Both the position numbers and the translations under genes were made by a program. Below the pieces are notes generated by a model that was not told the DNA's origin, made no database searches, and saw only the letters and a list, made by a program, of their open reading frames with translations. DNA of 64,000 bases, from assembly GCA_963822435.1 (NCBI GenBank), contig CAWGHN010000003.1:1062219-1126218 (forward strand), read 5' to 3'. Of the stretch, positions 24,664-37,627 are shown one piece after another. Origin of the DNA: JAUYQR01 sp963822435. GTDB lineage: Bacteria > Pseudomonadota > Alphaproteobacteria > Rhodobacterales > Rhodobacteraceae. Each line of letters begins with the position of its first letter. Position 1 is the stretch's first letter.

Positions 24664-24787
24664 TTCGTGAAGGCAGGTTACCTTTCGTGAACTGATCCAA
24701 ACGGTTTTGGCCAATGTTTCAGTCCGCTTGCGCAGTTGTGAGACGGTTTGTTTTGCCTTTTGTGCGCAATCCCGCATCTTTCGTGAA
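24664..24787. promoter_or_regulatory. TTCGTGAA direct repeats upstream of msrP
   Basis: The octamer TTCGTGAA occurs three times before msrP: at 24664-24671, 24684-24691 (exactly 20 bp apart, two helical turns) and 24780-24787. The first two could form a tandem activator or repressor site for msrPQ, or for the divergent fasciclin gene. This is a sequence observation; no regulator is known for it. Confidence 0.4.
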
Positions 24788-24805
24788 AACCTGATGGAGC
24801 TGCAC

Positions 24806-25716
<911 letters not shown>

Positions 25717-25717
<1 letters not shown>

Positions 25718-26325
25718 TGGATCGTCTGAACAGTGCGCTGCGCCGGGTGCCGACCTGGGTCGTGTATCTGGCCGGAGCGCTGCCGTTCCTCTGGCTGGCG
25801 TGGAATACGGTGCAGGGCGACCTTGGACCTGATCCGGTGAAGGCGGTGGAACGCAGGCTGGGAGAACTGGGGTTGCAGCTTTTGCTGGCGTCGCTGGCAG
25901 TCACGCCATTGCGGCGCGTCGGGCTGAACCTGATCCGCTACCGACGGGCGCTGGGGCTGCTGGCTTTCGGCTATGTCGCGTTGCACCTGACGGCCTGGGT
26001 CTGGCTGGACATGGGGCTGCGCTGGTCCGAGGTGACGGCAGACCTTTGGAGGCGGCCATACATCATTCTTGGCATGGTTGGCTTTGTGGTGCTGCTGCCC
26101 CTTGCCGCGACCTCCAGCAACGCAGTGATCCGGCGGATGGGGCCGTTGGCGTGGCGGCGGTTGCACCGGCTGGCCTATGTTGCGGTGATTGCCGGGGTGG
26201 CCCACCTTCTGTTGTTGGTAAAGGTCTGGACCCTGTCTGAATTGACCTATGCCGCCATCGCGATCCTGCTTCTGGGGGTGCGGCTTTGGCCCGCGACACG
26301 ACCGCAAAGCCGCGCTGCAGCATGA
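25717..26325 (+). CDS. msrQ: Heme-binding membrane subunit MsrQ
   Basis: MsrQ is the b-type-heme membrane protein that passes quinol/flavin-derived electrons to MsrP. The 202-aa product has about six hydrophobic segments and the expected pattern: VYLAGALPFLWLAWN, LGLQLLLASLAVTPLRR, RRALGLLAFGYVALHLTAWVWLD with a heme His, YIILGMVGFVVLLPLAATS, and WRRLHRLAYVAVIAGVAHLLLLVK with two more candidate heme His. The ATG overlaps the msrP stop (TGATG), so translation is coupled. Confidence 0.95.
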
Positions 26326-26861
26326 GTCTGTGATCAAGCCGGAATGATCGGGCGCTGCCGCAAGATTGTTGCCTCGGATGCCCCCTGCCAAGACCGCAAA
26401 TTGCGCAACCCACGGATTTTCCGCCATTTTCAGGCTTTTCGAAAAAACTTCGGGGTTTTTGTTTTTTCCCTCTTGCGGGTTCTGGCGTGTCTCCGTAAAT
26501 ACCGCCTCACCGAAGCGGAGACGCCAAGGGGACGGTTGGAAACGACCGGAAAATCTGAAGACAAGGCGGACGAGGACACGCTGGGAAACTAGCGCCTCGG
26601 AAATTTTTGTCTGATGAGTGCTCTTTGAGACTGACAGGTAATGAAGGGATATGCGGGCGGTTTGGGCGCATCGGCGTCTAACGTCTAGCATATCGGCCTA
26701 GTAGGGTGAGCGATCATCCGATGATCTAGGTGTCAGCTTCACTGTCTTTGCGAGGTTGCTTTAGGGCGACTTTGTACATGACAGAGACTGATCACGGGAC
26801 CTTCGGGTTTTTGTGACAGATGTGCGAAGGTTCGACGTCAAGGATAGCACTTTTGTGCTTT
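26326..26861 (+). promoter_or_regulatory. rRNA operon promoter/leader region
   Basis: This 536-bp region between msrQ and 16S rRNA has no convincing gene. A good sigma-70-type promoter is seen: TTGCGG (26473-26478), 17-bp spacer, TAAATA (26496-26501). It is preceded by an A/T-tract (AAAAAAC-TTCG-GGG-TTTTTGTTTTTT, ~26442-26467) that could act as an UP element and, because it can fold into a TTCG-loop hairpin with a U run, also as the msrQ terminator. In the leader, TGCTCTTTGAGA (26619-26630) resembles the boxA antitermination site. The last ~200 bases would be the processed 16S leader. Confidence 0.7.
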
Positions 26862-28338
<1,477 letters not shown>

Positions 28339-28568
28339 GTTTCCAGCGGAGTTTGTCGAGCAATCGACGGACGACATCGGAAACACTTAGCAGAGACTAG
28401 TCATAGTCTCAAAACGCGGCCAGGCCGTCCTCATATCCCTTCACAAGAACAGCAAGACGCGGGTTCTACCACCCGACGGAGCTACCCTCGGGTCTTGCGA
28501 CCCTCGGCGCTGCGCCTCGCGTCTGTCCACTGGACAGCCACGTTCCAGCCGAGCTGGAACCGGCTTGC

Positions 28569-28645
<77 letters not shown>

Positions 28646-28680
28646 CTTTGCCTTTTGGCCAATGCCAGGGGTAAGTATTG

Positions 28681-28756
28681 GGGGCCTTAGCTCAGCTGGG
28701 AGAGCGCCTGATTTGCATTCAGGAGGTCAGGAGTTCGATCCTCCTAGGCTCCACCA
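28681..28756 (+). tRNA. tRNA-Ala (TGC)
   Basis: Acceptor GGGGCCT pairs with AGGCTCC; D-arm TAGCTCAGCTGGGA; anticodon TGC at 28714-28716 in loop TTTGCAT; T-arm GTTCGATCC; encoded CCA at 28754-28756. It is the second spacer tRNA of the rrn operon, 35 nt after tRNA-Ile. Confidence 0.97.
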
Positions 28757-29055
28757 TATCATCACATGATCATCAAGCGCGTGTTGCGCGTTTGGTCATC
28801 CTGTGAGGGATGAATTGACATCGTATAGAGAGAGAAACATCAGTATCGTTTGGTGTTCCCGCGTAAGGGGACATCGGATCGGTTCTGTGCTGCATGCACG
28901 GATCTGGTTGAGTAGAACGATATTGTTCCAAGTCTAGTACACTAACCGCAATGCGGTGATTGCCTTCGGGTGGCACCGCTTGCATGGGTAAGTATACAGC
29001 TTTTGACACTGGAAAGGGGTGGCTGACGCGAGTTGGCCTTGCTCTTTCTGGATCA
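28757..29055 (+). promoter_or_regulatory. tRNA-Ala to 23S spacer with boxA-like site
   Basis: This 299-nt spacer contains no gene. TGCTCTTTCTG at 29040-29050, just before 23S, resembles a second boxA antitermination element. The rest should be processed by RNase III as the 23S leader. Confidence 0.5.
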
Positions 29056-31890
<2,835 letters not shown>

Positions 31891-32031
31891 ATCCAGAAAC
31901 AGCAAGGCAGAATATGCCCCGAAACAGATCGTCAAAAGCAACACATGCTGCTGCGCAGATCGCGCAGCCTGGACTTGGAACTCAACTGATGTTGTCGCGG
32001 GAAAAAAACGCCCGCGACCTGTCTCTGTTCC

Positions 32032-32149
32032 GGTTTGGTGGTCATAGCACGAGCAAAACTCCCGATCCCTTCCCGAACTCGGCCGATAAGTGCCGTCGCG
32101 CCAATGGTACTGCGTCTCAAGACGTGGGAGAGTAGGTCACCGCCAAACC
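32032..32149 (+). rRNA. rrf: 5S ribosomal RNA
   Basis: GGTTTGGTGGTCATAGCACG at the 5' end pairs with ACCGCCAAACC at the 3' end to form helix I. Internal landmarks are CCCGATCCCTTCCCGAACTC and the GTGGGAGAGTAGGTCACCGC 3' part. About 117 nt, 140 nt after 23S. Ends within 1-2 bases. Confidence 0.95.
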
Positions 32150-32238
32150 TGATCAGACACAGTCACTCTCTCTAACGATCCAAAACAACGCTTCCGTCAT
32201 CGCATCAGCCGCAAAACGCAGCTCGCAATGACAACCGT

Positions 32239-32315
<77 letters not shown>

Positions 32316-32547
32316 TATATCAACGCTATGAATTAAATGAGCACCGCCTCACCGCGGGGCTTCTGCATGCCTGCTGGCATGTCAACACTGTGTCAGCAAA
32401 ACACTGGCAGACAATGGCGGCGAGTGACGTAATGTCTGGCGGAAGATACACTTGGTGGACGCCAAGTGATCACCAACCGCCTACGGAGGACTTGTGGCAG
32501 TGGTGGTCCCGTAGATACGTTGCAATATCATCGATAAAGTTGCCTGA
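32316..32547. other. Region after the rrn operon with two hairpins
   Basis: No gene is supported here. Two inverted repeats are visible: GCATGCC/GGCATG around 32365-32383, and a perfect CACTTGG (32449-32455) / CCAAGTG (32462-32468) with a 6-base loop. Neither is followed by a clear T run, so they are only weak candidates for the rrn terminator. Confidence 0.35.
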
Positions 32548-33084
32548 ATGCTCACAGCTTCCTTCACCATCCCATTGCTTGAAACGGACAGACTGTTCCT
32601 GCGCGAATACAGGCAGACGGATTTTGAGGCCTTCGCGGCTTTCTATGAAACCCCGCGCTCTTGTTTCATCGGCGGGCCATTGTCCAGGGAACTGGCTTGG
32701 CGGGGGCTGGCGGCACACCTTGGCCATTGGGCCCTGCGCGGGTTTGGTTTCTGGGCGGTTGAGGAAAAGGCGACGGGCACCTTTTGCGGCCATGTCGGTC
32801 TGTGGCATCCCGAAGGCTGGCCCGAGCCTGAGGTGGGCTGGGTGCTTATGGGACCTGCTGAGGGCAAAGGCATAGCGCTGGAAGCGGCCCTTGCAGCGAG
32901 GCGACATGCATACCGCAAGTTGAATTGGCCCACGGCGATCAGCATGATCGATCCCGCGAATGCCAGGTCACTGCGGTTGGCCGAGCGCATGGGGTGCCGG
33001 CATGAAAGTGACTTTGCCCATGTCCGTCTGGGTTTGATGCAGGTGTGGCGTCACCCGGCGCCCGATGACCTTGAAGGAGAATGA
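32548..33084 (+). CDS. GNAT family N-acetyltransferase (RimJ/RimL type)
   Basis: A 178-aa acetyltransferase. LLETDRLFLREYRQTDFEAFAAFYETP is the typical RimJ/RimL opening; GFWAVEEKATGTFCGHVGLWHPEGWPEPEVGWVLMGPAEGKGIALEAALAAR gives the beta-4/acetyl-CoA-binding motif (Q/R-x-x-G-x-A variant 'EGKGIALEA'); SMIDPANARSLRLAERMGCRHE is the standard C-terminal 'N..S..L.EK.GF' motif. The substrate is unknown. It is followed 3 nt later by the cupin-SnoaL gene, so the two are likely co-transcribed. Confidence 0.88.
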   Translation: MLTASFTIPLLETDRLFLREYRQTDFEAFAAFYETPRSCFIGGPLSRELAWRGLAAHLGHWALRGFGFWAVEEKATGTFCGHVGLWHPEGWPEPEVGWVLMGPAEGKGIALEAALAARRHAYRKLNWPTAISMIDPANARSLRLAERMGCRHESDFAHVRLGLMQVWRHPAPDDLEGE

Positions 33085-33087
33085 CGC

Positions 33088-33753
33088 ATGACCACCCAGT
33101 TGGCCCAACCAGTGGTTCATATCGATGATGCGCGTTTCAAGGTGACCGAATGGCGCTTTGCCACAGGGGCCGAAACGGGTTGGCACGTCCACGGGCACGA
33201 TTATGTGATCGTTCCCCTGACCGATGGAATCTTGGGGCTGGAGGGACCTGGCGGCATGCGGCGCGAAGCCCCGTTGACCCAAGGTGTGCCCTATTCCCGT
33301 CGTGTTGGCGTGTCGCATAACGTGACCAACGCGGGCAGTGCGCCCTTGGCCTTCCTTGAGGTTGAGGTGGTGGATGACGCAGTCGCCCATCGGCGGACCG
33401 AGGTTCTGATCCGCTTCATGGCCGCGTGGAACGCACGCGATGTCGAGGCGCTGATGGCCTGCATGGCTGCAGATTGCGCATTCCATTCGTCGGCCGGACC
33501 TGACGCTGAGGGGGCCCGTTACCTGGGCCGCGAGGCGGTGCACGCAGCCTATGCCGCCATGTTCGCGGCATTTCCAAAAGCCGCTTGGACCGCCGACCGC
33601 CACCATGTCGCAGGCGATACGGGCCTGTCTGAGTGGCGCTTTACCGGCACGAACAAGGCTGGCAGTCAGGTGGACGTGCAGGGCTGCGATATCTTTCGCT
33701 TCGACGGCGATCTGATTGCCCTGAAGGATTCCTATCGCAAGGCGCGAAGCTAA
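33088..33753 (+). CDS. Cupin-SnoaL/NTF2-like fusion protein
   Basis: A 221-aa two-domain protein. Residues ~1-100 are a cupin barrel (WRFATGAETGWHVHGHDYVIVPLTDGILGLEG; the H.H...E-type metal motif is represented by HVHGHDY). Residues ~105-221 are a SnoaL-like NTF2 domain (RFMAAWNARDVEALMACMAADCAFHSS, YLGREAVHAAYAAMFAAFPKAAWTADRHHVAGD, GCDIFRFDGDLIALKDSYRK). Neither domain reveals a substrate. Both folds bind small ligands and often act as isomerases, cyclases or sensors. It overlaps the opposite-strand GNAT gene by 4 nt at the stop. Confidence 0.83.
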   Translation: MTTQLAQPVVHIDDARFKVTEWRFATGAETGWHVHGHDYVIVPLTDGILGLEGPGGMRREAPLTQGVPYSRRVGVSHNVTNAGSAPLAFLEVEVVDDAVAHRRTEVLIRFMAAWNARDVEALMACMAADCAFHSSAGPDAEGARYLGREAVHAAYAAMFAAFPKAAWTADRHHVAGDTGLSEWRFTGTNKAGSQVDVQGCDIFRFDGDLIALKDSYRKARS

Positions 33754-34199
33754 AGCTTGCGGTTGTAACGGATGAAGGGCGTGACAGCGGCAATACGGTC
33801 ATAGAGCTGGCGCGCCTGCGTGTTGAAATCCTGCGTCAGCCAGTAGACCATCGGTGTGCCCGCCGCATCGCCCACCGCATAGACCGCCTCAATCAGCGCG
33901 CGCCCTGCGCCGGTGCCGCGCAGTTCGGGGTCAATGTATAGGTCTTGCAGATAGATCACATCCTCGACCTTCCACGCGTGGCGGTGCGACAGGTAATGGG
34001 TCAGCCCGACCAGATTGCCGTCCCGTTCGGCCACCAAACAATTGAAATCGCGTGGGTCGTCGCCCAGCAGGCGGGCGAAGGTGGACTGATAGACCGCCTC
34101 GGGCACCGTGGTCTTGTAGAACTCCAGATACCCGGTCCACAATTTGCGCCACTGTGCTTCGTCTTCGGGCCGCAGGGGACGGATCGTGCAAGGTGCCAT
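33750..34199 (-). CDS. GNAT family N-acetyltransferase
   Basis: A 149-aa GNAT protein: CTIRPLRPEDEAQWRKLWTGYLEFY opening, FNCLVAERDGNLVGLTHYLSHRHAW, then the acetyl-CoA motif VIYLQDLYIDPELRGTGAGRALIEAVYA (R-G-x-G-x-G/A) and VYWLTQDFNTQARQLYDRIA. It resembles diamine/polyamine- or amino-acid-acetylating members, but this is not certain. It lies 8 nt after the CobW gene and is probably the last gene of the large minus-strand operon that begins near 45.7 kb. Confidence 0.88.
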   Translation of the reverse strand: MAPCTIRPLRPEDEAQWRKLWTGYLEFYKTTVPEAVYQSTFARLLGDDPRDFNCLVAERDGNLVGLTHYLSHRHAWKVEDVIYLQDLYIDPELRGTGAGRALIEAVYAVGDAAGTPMVYWLTQDFNTQARQLYDRIAAVTPFIRYNRKL

Positions 34200-34207
34200 G
34201 GGTTGTC

Positions 34208-35182
34208 CTATCGGGTTGATGGGGGCAGCGGGCGGCCCAGAAAGCGGTGTAGGGATTTATCAAGATCCTCGGGGCGATAGCCGCGACCGATGAAGACGAT
34301 GCGATTGTCCTGACCCTGATCGGGTTGATCCGGCAAAACCTCGGGCGATTGCACCACCTTGCGCACCGTTTGCAGCAAAAGTCGCCCAGCCGGGGTTCGG
34401 ATCACGCCCTTGACGCGCACCAGATCGTCGCCCCGCGCATGAAGCAACGCCGACAGCCACAGTGTGAAGGCTGACCAGTCGATGGCGCAGTCAACCCGAA
34501 CCTGTGTCGGAAGGATCGGGCCTCGACTGTCATCTTCGGGCAGGGGCGGCAGGGGGACCGGCATCGTTCTGGCAGGGAGGGGTGGCAGGGTGACTGTCTC
34601 GCCCAGAACGGCGGCGGCAATTTCGGCTCCGGGGTTCAGCACGGCAAGTGTGGCGCGCAATGCGGCAAGGTCGGCCGGGGTGCAGGCGTCCGTCTTGGTC
34701 AGGATCAGCCGATCCGCCGCCCCCACCTGCCACCTGCCCAAGGGTTCGGTCGTAAATTGCGACAGCGCGTGCAGCGCATCAACTGTGACCAGCGTTTCAC
34801 CGACTAGGATATGGTTCACCAACACCGGGTCGCCCTGAATGGCCGCGACGATTGCCCCCGGATCGGCAAGGCCGCTGGTTTCCAACACGATCCTGTCCAG
34901 CCGCGGGCCACCTGTCTGACTGCGCTCATCACAGATCCGGCGCAGCGCGTCGATCAGCGCGGCCTTGCCCGTGCAGCAGCAACACCCCCCCGCAAGCAGC
35001 GTCACGTCGCCAAGCAGCGCGTCATCCACCGGCGTTTCCGCGGCCTCGTTCACGATGACATGGACGCACTCGCCAAAGGCGCTGACATGCAACTGATGGC
35101 GCAGCCACGTTGTCTTGCCGGACCCCAGATAGCCGCCCAGGATGGTCAGGCGCAGCCGACCTTCCACCGCAGGGCTAGTCAT
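34208..35182 (-). CDS. CobW/COG0523 family GTPase (putative metallochaperone)
   Basis: A 324-aa G3E GTPase. Walker A is ILGGYLGSGKTTWLRHQ at ~14-30; the metal motif CxCC appears as LLAGGCCCCTG (~64-74); Walker B-like RIVLETSGLADP and the guanine-specificity motif ILTKTDAC follow; a CobW C-terminal domain ends the protein. COG0523 proteins deliver Zn2+ or another metal to client enzymes using GTP. It overlaps the CxxC mini-protein gene by 8 nt, downstream of a metal-dependent deacetylase-fold enzyme gene, which is a plausible client. That client link is inference. Confidence 0.9.
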   Translation of the reverse strand: MTSPAVEGRLRLTILGGYLGSGKTTWLRHQLHVSAFGECVHVIVNEAAETPVDDALLGDVTLLAGGCCCCTGKAALIDALRRICDERSQTGGPRLDRIVLETSGLADPGAIVAAIQGDPVLVNHILVGETLVTVDALHALSQFTTEPLGRWQVGAADRLILTKTDACTPADLAALRATLAVLNPGAEIAAAVLGETVTLPPLPARTMPVPLPPLPEDDSRGPILPTQVRVDCAIDWSAFTLWLSALLHARGDDLVRVKGVIRTPAGRLLLQTVRKVVQSPEVLPDQPDQGQDNRIVFIGRGYRPEDLDKSLHRFLGRPLPPSTR

Positions 35183-35468
35183 CGCCCAGATACCGCGAAT
35201 TAAGGGGGTCGATGGGGTGGCCGATCAACCGCTCGGCCTCAACCCAGAGGTCGTTCAGGTTCGGGACAATGGTCTGCGCACCCGACAGGGTAGAAAGCTG
35301 TATTCCCGGCACCGTGCCGCCGTCATGGGCCATCAGCCCATAGGGGCGCAGGATGGCGTTCAGCACGCCCACCCGGTGAAACCGCGCGCGCAAACGGTCG
35401 CCGGGTGTGGTGGCCCCTGCGTCCGTCCAATGCCCGGGAACGGCCGGGTTGCCGCAGGCGTTGCACAT
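35175..35468 (-). CDS. Small CxxC protein beside CobW
   Basis: A 97-aa protein beginning MCNACGNPAVPGHWTDAG, with a Cys-x-x-Cys pair and a nearby His that could bind a metal, and a C-terminal part NLNDLWVEAERLIGHPIDPLNSRYLGDD. ATG at 35468 has AAGGGG 7 nt upstream; the frame is open further, but that part is antisense to the deacetylase gene. Its end overlaps the CobW start by 8 nt. I recall similar small CxxC proteins beside CobW genes in other alphaproteobacteria, but give no function. A metal-handling partner of CobW is the natural hypothesis. Confidence 0.7.
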   Translation of the reverse strand: MCNACGNPAVPGHWTDAGATTPGDRLRARFHRVGVLNAILRPYGLMAHDGGTVPGIQLSTLSGAQTIVPNLNDLWVEAERLIGHPIDPLNSRYLGDD

Positions 35469-35524
35469 CGGGGAACCCCTTGGAAAGCTGGCCGGGGCAG
35501 CAAGGGCCGCCCCGGCCAATCCCA

Positions 35525-36427
35525 TCAGATCACTTCGGGGCGCGCCGCGCCGCCAAAGGGATAGCGCTTGCGGAAGTCGTTGGCGATGTCTTCGAACGTC
35601 GCCCATTCCACGCCCGAATGCTTCGAGATGTATTCGATCAGACGCTCCAGCATCAGCAGAACTTGCGGACGGCCTGCCACATCCGGGTGGATGGTAAAGG
35701 CGAACACCGCGTAATCCATTTCTCGATAAACCCAGTCGAACTGATCGCGCCACATTTCCTCGATGTCGCGCGGGTTGACGAAGCCGTGGCTGTTGGGCGC
35801 CTTCTTCATGAACATCATCGGCGGCAGGTCGTCGACGTACCAGTTGGCCGCGATATCGACGAGGTCGATTTCCTTGCCGTGCTTCAGCGGATGCATCCAT
35901 TCCTTAGCGGTCTTGGAATAGTCGATGGTGGTCCAGCTGTCACCGACGCGGGCATAGAAGGGCTGGAAGTCACGATATCCCTGACTGTGATCATAGGTGA
36001 AGCCATGCTTCAGCAGCAACGCGGCGGTCGAGTTCGACATTTCCCACCACGGCGCCACATAGCCGCGCGGGGCCGCACCGGTCAGGCCCTTGATCAGCTC
36101 GATCGACTTGACCAGAACGTCTTCTTCCTGGCTGGGGGTCATGGCGATGGGATTTTCGTGCAGATAGCCATGCGCGCCGACTTCGTGACCGCCCTTTACG
36201 ATCATCTCCATTTCCTTCGGAAAGGTCTCAAGGCTGTGCCCAGGGATGAAAAAGCTGGTCTTCAGATCATACTTCTTGAACATTCGCAGCAGGCGGGGGA
36301 TGCCCACCTCGGTGGCGAAGATACCACGCTGGATGTCGGACGGGCTGTCACCGCCGCCATAGGATCCGATCCATCCGGCTACCGAGTCGATATCGGTGCC
36401 GAAGGCGCACATTATTTTCTTAGCCAT
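35525..36427 (-). CDS. Polysaccharide deacetylase-fold hydrolase, HP0310/cyclic-imidase-like
   Basis: A 300-aa NodB-fold protein closely resembling Helicobacter pylori HP0310 (HpPgdA) from memory: AKKIMCAFGTDIDSVAGWIGSYGGGDSP, EVGIPRLLRMFKKY, GHEVGAHGYLHENP (His-His metal motif), APRGYVAPWWE, FDWVYREMDYAVFAFTIHPDV. HP0310-type enzymes are less typical of sugar deacetylation and related proteins hydrolyse cyclic imides. GAGGAGG stands 8 nt before the ATG at 36427. Context with an amidase and an Old Yellow Enzyme in the same operon favours a cyclic-imide ring-opening role. No signal peptide, so cytoplasmic. Peptidoglycan deacetylation is the alternative. Confidence 0.85.
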   Translation of the reverse strand: MAKKIMCAFGTDIDSVAGWIGSYGGGDSPSDIQRGIFATEVGIPRLLRMFKKYDLKTSFFIPGHSLETFPKEMEMIVKGGHEVGAHGYLHENPIAMTPSQEEDVLVKSIELIKGLTGAAPRGYVAPWWEMSNSTAALLLKHGFTYDHSQGYRDFQPFYARVGDSWTTIDYSKTAKEWMHPLKHGKEIDLVDIAANWYVDDLPPMMFMKKAPNSHGFVNPRDIEEMWRDQFDWVYREMDYAVFAFTIHPDVAGRPQVLLMLERLIEYISKHSGVEWATFEDIANDFRKRYPFGGAARPEVI

Positions 36428-36446
36428 GTGAAGTTCCTCCTCGGGG

Positions 36447-37625
36447 TTATGCAGTGGGCCAAAGCGGGTCGATAAGGCCCTTCGGATAGGCAAGTCCGTA
36501 GTCAAGCGGTGGCTGGATCACATACTTGCGGTCGAAGGGCAGCCAGTCATAGGCAACCCCGGACCTGACGATGTAAGGCCAGTCAGGATGCGCGAAGATC
36601 GGGCGACCAATGGCCACGACATCGGCGGCGCCGCTGGTCAGGGCTGCCTCTGCCTGCGCGCCATCCGCGATGCCGCCATTGGTGATCATCGGCTTGCCCG
36701 ACGTGCGCCGCACGAGGGTGGGCAGCGGGGTGGGGTCGTCGGTCTGGCGATTGGTCAGATAATCAAAGCTGGACCAGTGAAGCGCATCATACACCGAATC
36801 CTTCAGCGCCGCCCCGATCGCCTCGGCATAGGCGACGCCCGGCCATGCGCCAGCAAAATCGTCAACTCCGTCCTGGCTTAGTCTGAGGGTAATCAATTTG
36901 TCCGGTCCAATAGCAGCACGGATCTTTTCACCGACGAGCTTTGCAAAACGCACGTTGTTTTCGGGCGAGCCGCCAAATTCATCGCTGCGCAGGTTGGTCT
37001 TGGGATTGATGAACTGCCACAGCAGGTAGCCATTTGCCCCGTGCACCTCAACTCCGTCCGCGCCAGCGGCGATCGCGCGCTTTGCACCGGCGGCAAAACC
37101 GTCTGCTACGGCATGGATGTCTTCGACACTGAGCGCGCGTGCCGGGCCAAAAGTAACCTTTGGCCAATCCCCCACGATATTGCGGATGTCCCGTTCATAG
37201 GTGCTGTCGGTGTAAAGCGACCAGCCTTCGCTTTGCGTGGCTGAAGCGCTGACCGGGGGCTGCCCGTTCAGCACCCGCGGGTCGGACACTCGGCCCCCGT
37301 GCATCAGTTGAATGATGATCTTGCAGTCTTGCGCATGCACTGCATCGCACACCCTTGCCCAGCCGGCGACATGGGCATCATTCGCGATGCCGGGTTGCGA
37401 GAGGTAGGATTTTGATTGCCAGGCGTCCTGTTCGTAGGTGCCTTCGGTGATGACCAGACCCAGCCCGCCGCGGGCGCGGCGGGCATAATAGGCCACCATC
37501 TCATCGGTTGGGGTGCCATCCGCACTTGCCATCTGGCGCGTCAGCGGAGCCATGGCGATCCTGTTGCGCAGGGTCAGCGGGCCCAGTGTGACCGGTGAAA
37601 ATAGGGTTGGAAATACTTCGGTCAT
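36447..37625 (-). CDS. Old Yellow Enzyme family NAD(P)H:flavin ene-reductase
   Basis: A 392-aa FMN TIM barrel: TLFSPVTLGPLTLRNRIAMAPLTR at the start, IIIQLMHGGRVSDP, VEVHGANGYLLWQFINPKTNLRSDEFGGSPENNVRF (catalytic His/Asn pair), ITLRLSQDG, and PMITNGGIADGAQAEAALTSGAADVVAIGRPIFAHPDWP near the phosphate site. Members reduce activated C=C bonds; NemA of this family reduces maleimides. ATG at 37625 follows GAGGA by 5-6 nt and is preferred to ATG at 37631. It directly follows the amidase gene. A role in reducing an unsaturated imide or lactam is inferred from context. Confidence 0.92.
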   Translation of the reverse strand: MTEVFPTLFSPVTLGPLTLRNRIAMAPLTRQMASADGTPTDEMVAYYARRARGGLGLVITEGTYEQDAWQSKSYLSQPGIANDAHVAGWARVCDAVHAQDCKIIIQLMHGGRVSDPRVLNGQPPVSASATQSEGWSLYTDSTYERDIRNIVGDWPKVTFGPARALSVEDIHAVADGFAAGAKRAIAAGADGVEVHGANGYLLWQFINPKTNLRSDEFGGSPENNVRFAKLVGEKIRAAIGPDKLITLRLSQDGVDDFAGAWPGVAYAEAIGAALKDSVYDALHWSSFDYLTNRQTDDPTPLPTLVRRTSGKPMITNGGIADGAQAEAALTSGAADVVAIGRPIFAHPDWPYIVRSGVAYDWLPFDRKYVIQPPLDYGLAYPKGLIDPLWPTA

Positions 37626-37627
37626 GG

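Noticed and set aside
35469..35900. N-terminal extension of the CxxC protein frame
   Set aside because: Most of it is antisense-frame noise over the deacetylase gene; a good ribosome site supports the ATG at 35468 instead.
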